A stretch of DNA of 64,000 bases from positions 400,252-464,251 of the forward strand of contig VWYX01000251.1 in the NCBI GenBank assembly GCA_013396525.1. The letters run 5' to 3'. Shown one piece after another: positions 26,386 to 35,480 of the stretch (within the stretch, counting starts at the first letter, position 1; each line of letters opens with the position of its first letter). Source of the DNA: Chaetorhynchus papuensis (taxonomy: Eukaryota > Chordata > Aves > Passeriformes > Rhipiduridae). The position numbers and the translations under genes are program-made. The notes under the pieces are model-generated. The model worked only from the letters and a program-made list of their open reading frames with translations, did no database searches and had not been told where the DNA came from.

Positions 26386-27965
26386 TGGGGGAGGCTGTGG
26401 AGATGAGTGAGTGCCTTGCCAGGAAACACCAAATCCCTTCTCTGTCACTCTTCTCAACAGCCCTCCAAAAACTGACTTGTCACCTGCTGCAGTAAGAGCT
26501 CCAGGTGAAAGAGCTGGGTATCTGGCTGCAAGGGAGCATCTGCAGCTTGTGGGCAGCTCTTCAAAATGGTCCAGTTGTCCAGCAACAAATCTCCCCTCCT
26601 TAACAGTGCGGAATCACTCCCAGCCTCTTTCAGCGTCGTGAGGGTGATTGTTCATAATAATTCCCTAGAAAAGGAGCAGCTGAGGACCAGGTGATGCACA
26701 ATTTGCACTCCCCAAGCAGTACCTTTTTTCCTGATGGTTTTGCTGGGCTTGTAGCTGGTGGGAAATGCTGCTGAGGGAGGGAGAAGCTAGCAAAATCCAC
26801 CCTCTGTCGTGCTACCTTGCAAAACTTGTGCCTTACACAATGTTAACAGCCTCTGCTCTTACTTTGTCCCTCACTCCAGAGAGATCATGGAACACAGCCC
26901 TGATTTAGCTGGCACAGCAACTCCCAGTGTGGTGATGCTCTTTCAGCAGGACTGTTAGAGGCAGGGCAGCAGAGAGCCAGACTCAAGGGCTGGGTTACAT
27001 GGCTGCTTCTCTCTCAGCTTTCCACTTCCTGCTCTACTTTCTCCACCCACAGTCCCAGAAGAAAAGACAGTTTCTGATGGCGCACTTCTCTGTAGATTTA
27101 CACAGGAGGCCATATGGGCTGTGATGGTTTGATGATAACCCCAAAAGAATCCTCCCCTCACATGCATTTAAAAAAGAAAAAGAAAGAAAGGGGAAAAAAA
27201 ATAAGGGTATGATCCCATTTTCAAGAGGCCCCAGCACAGATTCTTTCTTGAGCTAGATTTCTGAACAGCATGGTTAGAGAACAGCTTTTATTTTTAATTT
27301 ATGATCATGAAAGAACTGCAATCAAATTCAGTTATGTAATTTTTCTTTATAAAACTTTGCTACAATCTGTGATGTAAGAGCAGCAGCCAATAGAGATTTT
27401 AATTGCATATAGCACTGAGGTTTCCAAATTGCAACATAAAATGGTGGAGCTCTAAAGCTGCATCCTCTTGCTTCATTCAAGTAATGCTACGACTACAGCT
27501 TACACTGAGATGAGAATGTGAAATTAAGTGACATTCACTCTATCATAGCATTCTTTATTATGCCAAAGGAGTAGTTTAAATGGGAAGTAGTTTTTTAAAT
27601 TTTGTTCGCTAGCTAGCATTAGTTCTCCTAAATGTTTATAATGGTCTTCAGAAAAGGGTGCATTTTGGTTTAAGTTCAATTTTGAGTGGCTGGAAGGAAA
27701 CAATGGACTGATTATAAAGCATGGACAATGTCCCCTCTATGGAAGAGAAATTTATAAGAATGACTATAGAATGGAACTTTGTGCTATAAAAAATGAGAAA
27801 TGCTATGAGATTGCAATATTACAAGCTCAAGGAATAGTTTGAATAGAGCAACTGGAAAGCAATTAGCTGGTCTCTTGGGTTTTCTGTCATTGTGTACTGT
27901 TCAATCTTTCTTAGAATAGGGTTGTTTTGTAAATTCTGTAATCAATAAAGCAATGCTCTTACAAT
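26386..27965 (+). other. SCFD2: Probable SCFD2 3' UTR
   Basis: This region runs from the SCFD2 stop to a canonical poly(A) signal at 27944-27949, the first AATAAA after the stop. The distal part from about 27260 is AT-rich, has few CpGs and no open frame. The proximal part contains an A/G-rich patch at 27168-27210. The UTR boundaries are inferred from signals only. Confidence 0.55.
27944..27949 (+). terminator. SCFD2: Poly(A) signal AATAAA, probable SCFD2 3' end
   Basis: AATAAA lies in the context ATCAATAAAGCAATG. It is followed 40-70 bases on by a T-rich element (CTCCTTTTTTCTTAGTGTG), the usual downstream element. It is the first canonical hexamer after the SCFD2 stop codon. Confidence 0.6.
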
Positions 27966-29490
27966 ACCAAACCTGATCTGTCTCCTTTTTTCTTAGTGTG
28001 CAGAGCTACACATGCCAGAACTGCATATTCCTGCAACCCCTTTTATTTTGCATTATTTGATTGCCCCTAGGAAGCTAGTCCTTCTGTCTTGGGGGGTGTC
28101 CTAGAACATTGCCTACACTCCGCTCATAGCAGAAAGGCTTGCCTATGCCCAGTGGCCATTGCTGAGCTAAGGTACTCACACCTCTGAGATGCTGCTGCTT
28201 TCCTGAGCTGGTGGAGGCTGCCAGTTGTGGTCTGCACTCCCTCACCTCTCTTTCATCAAATGCTCCCAGGTCTCTGACCTGGCCATCTACAGACCTACTG
28301 TATTGAGAAGGCAGGGGGTGAGCCTAAGCAGACACTGGTGATCTTGCACTTCCTCTGGGTCAAGTAGCTCCTTTGAATGAGACAGAGACTAGTTTTCCAG
28401 GCCCACACACACTTCAGAGGAATCTTCTCAGCCAGTGGGGCCACAGCTGTGGTAACTGATGCTGGAACTCAGCGACCATCTCATACTTAAGTACTTATAG
28501 ACCAAAAGTACAGCGGAGTCTTTCCAGTGGCCCTAGTGCAATAATAAGCTTATTAGTAGGAAATAGCTGTAGCAGCTACATGGAACCTGTGCTTGGGGAA
28601 AAGGTCAGGGGATAAGGGATCTCCTGCCAGTTCCATATGAGTAGAAACAGCACAGAAGAGATTTGCATGGGCAGGTGCAGGATCACATCAAGGAGTGTCT
28701 GTGTCCTCTGCCTGCAACACGAAGCAATACTCAAAATGTACAGGGGAGAAAACATAAAGCCACCCTTGGGAAATTGGTTTACTTCTCTATTAATAAGCTA
28801 AGCACTCTCTGGTATAAGCTCAGAGTGGAAGGGCGAGCTCAATTTTGTTTGCAACTCCAATCCTAAGTCACATGGCTAGTAACTCATGGTCCAAACAATT
28901 ATCATCAGCAGGACCCTGTCAGAGTTTCCCTGCACCACTTATTGCATCTGTGTGCTAACCAGGTGAGCCTGTATGGCCATCAGCCCAGTCCCAGCACAAA
29001 CATCATCCTCAGGAAGTCTTTTAGTAAAGCTACTTTAAATATGAAAAAGGTAGTTGAAGACCTGCAATTTGATTAAGTTCTTCATTGTGATAGACCTCAA
29101 AACAAATATTCTCTTTTTTTTTTTAAAGAAAGTGGCAGTCACTTAAGAATTCATGATCTTCCAGGTTTTGACCTACCTCACACCATTCCTTTCTCATGAG
29201 AGAGAAATACCAAAGTATTTTTGACAAGTGGAAATGAAGAATCCCATTTTAATTTGAAAGGTCTTTGCCGTATCCAGTTCCTGTCCTAAAAGAATTTCTT
29301 AAAAAGAAGTTGTAAAGCAGTTGTGAGAGCTCCCCTGCTGTGCTTTATGCTAATAAAGCAACAGCATAGGCAGGAAAGGACACCTTGCTGTTTCTGCACT
29401 GTATGTTAACTACCTTGAGAAAGCTATTAGTCTCAACATTTCACTCATTGTTACTCCTTGTTTCTCACCCCCAAAGAACACACAAGGAAA
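27966..29490. other. Intergenic gap between convergent SCFD2 and RASL11B
   Basis: About 1.5 kb lies between the two predicted poly(A) sites. It has no recognisable gene or transposon. An uninterrupted T run at 29114-29125 and a palindromic AATAAGCTTATT near 28544-28555 are the only marked local features. Confidence 0.6.
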
Positions 29491-30631
29491 CATGCAATTC
29501 AAAAATTTAATGTTGTACCAGGCAGTAAGAATGAAAAGTCCACTCCCTGGAAGGAGTATCTGGACACAAAATAAATAAGTTACAGTTTAAACAAAAGCAC
29601 AACTGGCTTTTTAAAGTGCATGTGTATAAGGCCCTTAGGCTCTCAACTCCATTGGCTCAATATTAAAAAAAAATTAAGTATTTATATAAATCTGCCATGT
29701 GTTTAAGAATGAAGAGGATCTGGCTCAGCTCAGAACAAGCCATTAACTTCATTGCCTGGAGCCAGCCATGCTTCACACCTTTTGCTGTTTTTGTGCATAC
29801 TGCACACAGATGAGACAGAGAGAGAAAAACATGTCTTAGAATGGCATCTGTAATAGACTATCATTCCAACTCCACACTCATTCCTCAGAAAATCCATGTT
29901 GGATCATTTAGTCTGGAAAGTACTTTTTTCAGACAGTAAAAGAATTGTTTGTAATTAGATATGTTTACACCCTGTGGACAATAGTTTGCATACAAACAGT
30001 CTGGTCAAGTTGTCAGCAATAACATGGCTAGTAAAAAATAAAGGACCATTGTTTACAGTCTTGATGCTCAGTCCTGTCCACTTATTTTACACTTATTTTT
30101 ACAGAACCATTTGATATTTGCTTATTTGTTTTGAAATACACAGAAAAAAATCAGTTCTACTGTGCAATAAAATTAAACAGTTGCATCATGCTGTCCTTCA
30201 TCCATGTGAGAACAAAACTCAAGTAGTTACTTCTGAACAGGGACCTGCAGTTCAAGGCATTTCCCTGCTCAAGTTGAGTTACAGCAAAAAGGTTGTTTCT
30301 GCACAAATGAAAGCCAAATCTGTCCAACTTGGGAAAAGGCAAATTGTTTCATTTACTGAAAAGGTCCCTTTCCAAATGAAAATACCTGCTTAGCAAGTCA
30401 CACCCTAGAACTATTTTTCAGGAGGTTTTGGGTTTTGGTTTGTTTTTTTTTTTTTTCTCTCCTAATCTGATACTGTTCCTTTTTTAAGCAACTGCTTAAA
30501 GACTTTCTACCATGCAAAAGGCTACTCAAACCATCCTCCTTTCACAATGCCTTGGATTCTACATGTGCCAGTGTTAAACACCCCAGGTTTCAATCTCAAG
30601 CTAAACGTTGGGTGGACCAAGGGCTGTGCTG
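29490..30631 (-). other. RASL11B: Probable RASL11B 3' UTR
   Basis: About 1.1 kb lies between the stop and the first plausible poly(A) signal. On the coding strand it includes an A-rich run (complement of T14 at 30441-30454). No canonical AATAAA occurs on the - strand in this interval, and the ATTAAA variant at its end is the best candidate. Confidence 0.5.
29506..29511 (-). terminator. RASL11B: Poly(A) signal ATTAAA, probable RASL11B 3' end
   Basis: The + strand TTTAAT reads ATTAAA on the - strand. It is followed by GT-rich CTTGTGTGTTCTTTGGGGGT about 20-40 bases downstream, a good cleavage-stimulation element. Confidence 0.5.
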
Positions 30632-31099
30632 TCAAACAGAAGTGACAGTCCTCACTTTGGCAGACAAAGCTTGCTTAAACCTTCTCTTCAGATCCTGCAT
30701 GTTGGGTGATTTTGGCCGTGGAATAAGAGAGGTTCTCCTCCTCTCAGGGGTGCTGGTTATTTGCTGTTTATTGACTTCTTTACAGAGGAGATGGAAGGCA
30801 TTGAAGACATTGTTATAGTTTTCACTGACAGATACTTCATAGAAAGTACAGCCCAGCATATTGGCCAGCTGAAGTCCTTGCTGAGGCTCCACCTCTTTGA
30901 TATGCAAGAGATCAGCTTTGTTTGCCACGATGACGACAGGGACCATGTTCCCTGGATGCAGCTGTCGAACATGATGGTAAAGGTGACTGAGTAGTTCAAA
31001 GCTCTTGTAGTCAGTGATGGAGAAGACAATCACCAGGGCATCTGCCCAGCGAATGCATCTGTTCAGCTGCTCATTACAATCCAGACTGTGCTCATGAAT
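30632..31099 (-). CDS. RASL11B: RASL11B exon 4 with stop
   Basis: This 468-base terminal coding exon begins [20 protein letters not shown] after the acceptor TTTTTCAG. It carries the NKAD motif, the EVSVSENY G5 loop and the conserved [20 protein letters not shown] tail, and ends in TGA at 30634-30632. Confidence 0.96.
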   Translation of the reverse strand: MHEHSLDCNEQLNRCIRWADALVIVFSITDYKSFELLSHLYHHVRQLHPGNMVPVVIVANKADLLHIKEVEPQQGLQLANMLGCTFYEVSVSENYNNVFNAFHLLCKEVNKQQITSTPERRRTSLIPRPKSPNMQDLKRRFKQALSAKVRTVTSV

Positions 31100-33354
31100 C
31101 TGAAAAATGAATGGTCTCAAATTAGATAGCTGAAGCCATAAAAGATTAAAGGAACCTGTCTTCAAGAGTCTGTAAAGCCAAATAGCATTTTACAGCTTCA
31201 GACATATATTTGGATTTCACATAGTAAGTATGAACTTAATCTGAGCATAGCGAATAAACGCAGATGTTGATTCAGCTGCAAAAAGCTGGAATTTAACACT
31301 GGAGTTTGCTATACTCAAATGGAAAATTGACCTGAGTAGTTCTGCATGCAGAGAAAGACTTTGTAGTTCCACAGAATGGGAAATTAACTGGCTAGACAGT
31401 AAGTCTGGGGAAGCAAAGATATGAGCTGGAAGCATTTAGTCCTGGAGTGTTGCCCAGTTCAAAAAGGCAACAATCCAGCATTACTCAGGTCTATACATTC
31501 AGAACTTTAACTTGTGACACACTAATGAACACAGCCACAATGTAGCAGACTTCACTTTATCATACACATTTACGCAGCTTGCTGGGCAGTGGTCATGGCA
31601 TTTGTTTTCACATATACCATATTTCACATATAGCAGTTTGAATTGTTTCTGGGTTTGTGCCTAATGTTCCCAGTATACAGGAATGAGGCACTTCAGTAAT
31701 TCAGCCGCTCAAAAGTAATGGGCCTCCAATGAACAAATGATTCATTGAAACAGTCTCTCAACACAGCTGGCTTGACTGGTTAAAACACAAGTTTCCACCT
31801 CTCCCACACAGAACACCAAACTCTGAGATGGACAGCAAAATGTTTTACAGAAAGACCACAAGATGCTGCACAGAGGGATGCAAGCACATGAACATTTAGA
31901 GCTACTCTGGTAAACTGCATGGTTGCATCTAAGCTCACCTGAACTCCTGGAGTATCTTGCACTTGGATGGCCAACATCTCTCCATCTACCTGGATGTGCC
32001 TGCTGTAGAGATTACCTGACAAGAACACCAACAGGTTCACAAGTACAGTCACCACTCTACAGATAAATGTTGCTTCTGCTGCCCATTAGTTGTGTAGGGA
32101 AAGTGATATCACCAGTCATGAAGCAAGAAACCAGTGTTATAAGCTTTTGGGGTGTTAACAATATTTATGATGTTACTAGAAGCCTGGGATTAAATCACTA
32201 ATTGACTTGTTCTGAAGCTGGGCATTAAATAGTGGGCAACTTGGAACTTAATCACTCTTAAAGACTACTTAGCTTGAATGATAACAGTAAGAGTGCAAAA
32301 TAGCCAGCTTTTATTATACAGAAAAGCAGTTTTCTTGTCATTTAGTATTTCCACAATTTAGTGAAGCTCCCTGTTGGCTGGCCTGTCAGGTTTTCCGGGT
32401 TGATTGGATTTTTTTCATTTCTTTGGCTTTTTCAAGTAATTTCCTCAACAGAAGGCTGTATATTTTACACCAACATTATCTTAGACTCCGCACTGTACTC
32501 ACTGAATGATACGCAACATCACCTCTCCATTTTCCCCTTTTAGCTGGCCCTGCCTAGCCCATGTAGCTGCTGGCACTCAGTTTGCAAAGAACAGTACAAC
32601 AGTAGGGTTACAGAATGCTTTCCTGTTTTCGCTAAGACTCCTTCAAAAAAGGGGCACTTTCACCACATAAAGTGAATTCTGTCACGGACCTGCAGTACGA
32701 CCCATCTCTAGAGCTTCTGCGATCACAAGTCGCATGTGGCTGTGCCCGGCGTGCCCCTCTCCGAGGGCTGCGAGCAGACCGGGGAGGGAACCGGCTCTCA
32801 GAGAGGCAGCAGCCGCGGAACCCTGGGGACCCGGGCCGCTGACAGCACCTGCCGAGCGCCCCCGCAGCCCCGGGGGAGCGAGCTCTTCCCTTCCCACCTG
32901 TGCCCCGGCTCAGCGCTGGGGTCTGCACACTCTCAGGGCTTGCACCCCGCGCCCACCAGCCCAGGCACCCTCACGGGAGGCACCGCCGGCGGCAAAGCGG
33001 CCGGAGCCGCGGTGCCCCCGCCCCGCGGTACCCCCTGCCCGACCCCCATCCCGGCGGGAACAAAGCCGCGCCGCCGCTCGCCTACCTGCGTTCCGCTCGT
33101 AGTCGCCGATGAACCGCCGGGTGAGGAACCGCACCACGAGCGCTGCGGGCAGGCACAGACAGGCACCATTAGCCGCGCTCCGCCGCTGCCAGCCCCCCGC
33201 CCGCCTCGCCCCGGCCGCTGCCCCCCTCACCTGTCTTGCCCACGCCGCTGCCCCCCACCACCGCGATCTTGACGAGGCGCGGCCGGGCGGTGGCGGGGCC
33301 GTCGCCGCCGGGCGCGCACTCGGCGATGGTGCACATGCTCTGCGTCAGGCGCAT
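30632..33354 (-). CDS. RASL11B: RASL11B, Ras-like family 11 member B, complete coding region
   Basis: Four exons on the - strand (33354-33231, 33142-33086, 32015-31939, 31099-30632) give 726 coding bases, 241 residues plus stop, close to the ~248 of mammals. It is an atypical Ras-superfamily GTPase. The P-loop GGSGVGKT spans residues 34-41. G3 reads DTPGVQ, so the catalytic Gln61 position is Val. Switch I reads DYERNAGN, lacking the invariant Thr35. G4 is NKAD and G5 EVSVSE. The C-terminus has a basic [13 protein letters not shown] segment and ends TVTSV without a CAAX box, so no prenyl anchor is expected. The chosen start, [12 protein letters not shown], matches the family N-terminus and has a purine at -3. 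Introns are 88, 1070 and 839 bases, all GT-AG. The gene faces SCFD2 tail to tail. Confidence 0.96.
31100..31938 (-). other. RASL11B: RASL11B intron 3
   Basis: This 839-base GT-AG intron (GTGAGC ... TTTCAG) contains no recognisable repeat or gene. Confidence 0.85.
31939..32015 (-). CDS. RASL11B: RASL11B exon 3
   Basis: This 77-base exon encodes [19 protein letters not shown] and DTPGVQ after completing the Gly codon from exon 2. It covers beta strands 2 and 3 and the G3 motif. The acceptor is GTCAG and the donor CAG|GTGAGC. Confidence 0.94.
32016..33085 (-). other. RASL11B: RASL11B intron 2
   Basis: This 1070-base GT-AG intron has its 5' third inside the CpG island (down to about 32740) and the rest ordinary AT-rich DNA. 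Long open frames on the + strand here come from GC-rich composition and are not genes. Confidence 0.85.
33086..33142 (-). CDS. RASL11B: RASL11B exon 2
   Basis: This 57-base exon encodes [19 protein letters not shown] and the first base of a Gly codon, covering the end of helix 1 and switch I. The acceptor is CCGCAG and the donor GCAG|GTAGGC. The preceding intron is only 88 bases. Confidence 0.93.
33231..33354 (-). CDS. RASL11B: RASL11B exon 1 (coding part)
   Basis: Starts at ATG 33354-33352 and encodes 41 residues plus the first base of an Ala codon, ending in the P-loop GGSGVGKT. The donor is ACAG|GTGAGG. It is very GC-rich and sits inside the CpG island. I see no in-frame upstream ATG; the open frame continues upstream only from a GTG at 33447. 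Confidence 0.93.
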
Positions 33355-33855
33355 CCCGCTCCGCGACCCGCGCCCGCCGCTGCCGCCGCCACCGCGCCCC
33401 CGGCCCTTTTCTCGCCCCCGCGTCCCGCCCCGGGCCCCGGCGGCCACTCAGAGCGCCCGAACACCCCCCCGGCCACGCCCCGGAACGCGCCCCGAGACAC
33501 GCCCCGAGCCGCGCCCCGCCCCTGCCGGGCAGCGTGAGCGCTGAGCGGGGCGCGGCGGGGCGGCGGCGCCCGCGCCTCGGGAGGGCTGCGTGGGGAAGGC
33601 TGTCAGAAATGAGGCGTCTGCCTCTGTGTGACCTCCCCGCTCTTCGGGGGTCAAACACCCGCAGCACCGTAACGGCGACGGATCGAGCGCTTCCGAAGAT
33701 CTCGGCGCCGTCTTCTCCCAAAATCCCGCCAGGCTGACCGAAACGCGCGCGGCGTCCGTAAAGGCTCCGCCACCTGCCTGGTTCCCGGGCTGGCGGGTGC
33801 ATCGGCCCTGTGGCTGTCAGTCTGGGCTGCACCTGCCGCCAGCCGCCTCCGGATA

Positions 33856-33877
33856 CCTTGCCTTGCCTTGCCTTGCC
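33856..33877. repeat. Short tandem (CCTTG)4
   Basis: Four perfect CCTTG units followed by CC, at the upstream edge of the RASL11B CpG island. Confidence 0.9.
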
Positions 33878-35320
33878 GGTGAGAGCAGACTCTGAACCAC
33901 GCCTGCGGCTGAGCAGTGCTGGGTGCAATAGAGGAGCTGCTCTCCTTGCCTTGTTCTTCTTGGAGGGAAATTGTTTCCTAGGTGCAGTTTAAAATAAATA
34001 GATGGGTAAAACAGATTTATAGAAAGATATTCTAAGTCAAAAGGGGAAAGAGTAAGAGACACAATTAGAGATAAACCAACAAGGCTGAAGGACTCAAGGA
34101 GTTGAATACAAAGAAAAGACTGGATTTCTTTATGCCAGTGCAGCAGAAATGACCTGGGCATTGTACCTTGAGCAAAGGGAAAGTGTTTCATAGATTATCT
34201 GGCATCTTGGTAACTCAGGTCATTGGAAATAGAAAACCTAAAGGTAAAAGCTCACTCTCCGAAGAAAGTTTTGTCTTCAAGATGAGGAAATACAGAAGGT
34301 AAATAATGTCAGCTAGAAGTACTTACCTCAACCAGGGAAAAACAAACTGGGCGACACAGTTGTGCAGAGAGAAGGGCATGCAGATTGAAGGAAGTCTGGC
34401 AATATTTAGAAAACCAAGAAGCATTCTGCTTCTAATTTTAATAAAGATGATCGCATGAAAGATGGATGCAGAAGGAAGATGAGTAATGGGAAGAAAGTTA
34501 TGTGTAATTACTGCAGTGGGGGAAAACAAACCATGTCGTCCAGTGTGCAAACAGGCCAAATGTGTGGAGATGAGGGTGAAAGGAGCACAAAGTTTCACTC
34601 TAGAACTCAAATCATTCTGGAATACTTGCATTGAAGAAAGGGAGGGAAATAATTTATAATAATCTAGACAAATTTTGAAGGAAAGGATAATTAAAGATAT
34701 GAGAATAAATGGAATAAAAATTAAGTATGCAATTACATGATGTCACTTTAGCAGGATATCTTTCTCTTTCCCCTTTTTTTCAAGAAATGAAATGTGGTAG
34801 ATGTCATCTATTTGGGATCAATAATACCTGTTGCTGTCCAGACAGGAAACAGCTGTTGAAGCAGAAGAGCATGTGGATCAGGAGACAATGACAGAGGGGT
34901 GTTTCATATGGGAGGTGTCAGACTGAAGGAAAGTGCTCTGTGTGATTCAGCAGTGCTCCTGTCATCCTTCATGTTTTCATTACAATGGTGTCATCAAGAA
35001 CACAAGCAAGCTAATGAAATCTGCTGTTGACAGAGCTGGGAGTAGTTAGTATATTGGAGAAACTGTGTGTCTCTTAGAACAGGTTTAATGAAAATATAAT
35101 TAAATTCAATAACATTAATGACATGCAGAGATTAAATAAAAAAATTTCTTCCATTGGCTATAAAATCAGCACTTGGATAAGAGAGACTAGTTAATCTTGA
35201 GATGGGTAGGAGCTGTTTAAAAAGGGAAATGTAAACCCAGCAATGTCAGATAAGTAATTTCAGAAAAGATCTGCAGTACGGTGTGTGATTCTGTTAGCTG
35301 GTCAAGAGTAAATCAGGGTT
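33878..35320. other. Intergenic, upstream of RASL11B
   Basis: AT-rich DNA with no recognisable gene, RNA or repeat. The longest open frame (34323-34631, - strand) has no family resemblance. Confidence 0.6.
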
Positions 35321-35480
35321 TGTCGTGGTTTAATCCCGGTCAGTAACTAAGTACCACACAGCTGCTTGCTTACTCCCCCCTGCCTGCCTCTCTTGGAAGG
35401 CGAATCAGAGACAAAATAAAGCTCGTGACAGAGGTAAGAACAGTTCAAGAGTTGAGACAAAATTAAATATACAAAAGTGG
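35321..35480 (-). mobile_element. Endogenous retrovirus LTR fragment (3' end), solo
   Basis: From 35321 the sequence TGTCGTGGTTTAATCCCGGT followed by AGTAACTAAGTACCACACAG is the reverse complement of an LTR end like that at 57930-57977 in this window (which ends GGGTTAAGACATGACA). It continues through a purine-rich stretch and TAAGAACAGTTCAAG, the counterpart of the ATTAAACTGTTCTTA near 57881. Similarity fades by about 35480, so the 5' part of the LTR is missing or too decayed. No internal retroviral sequence is seen next to it. Confidence 0.75.

Larger units (their letters stand above)
32740..33780 (-). promoter_or_regulatory. RASL11B: CpG island and TATA-less promoter of RASL11B
   Basis: Dense CpG begins near 32740 and ends near 33780, covering exons 1-2, intron 1 and about 430 bases upstream of the start codon. 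The flanks drop sharply to AT-rich DNA. Upstream of the ATG there are several GC-box/CACCC-type runs, such as GCCCCGCCCC at 33513-33522 and repeated CGCCCCGAG near 33488-33508. No TATA box is seen. The exact transcription start cannot be read from sequence. Confidence 0.8.

Noticed and set aside
27122..27210. TGTGATGGTTTGATGATAAC as the start of another LTR
   Set aside because: Only a short resemblance to LTR termini, followed by an A/G-rich patch. No matching second end found.
32736..33272. Long + strand open frames (up to 178 codons) opposite RASL11B exons 1-2
   Set aside because: They come from the stop-poor GC-rich CpG island, have Pro/Arg/Ala-rich low-complexity translations and overlap proven coding exons on the other strand.
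33355..33447. In-frame N-terminal extension of RASL11B from 33447
   Set aside because: The codon there is GTG, not ATG. The family N-terminus matches [12 protein letters not shown] at 33354, and the extension is low-complexity Gly/Arg.
33227..33928. A 233-codon - strand open frame upstream of and overlapping RASL11B exon 1
   Set aside because: It starts at TTG, is out of frame with RASL11B, and has composition-driven Arg/Ala/Gly content.
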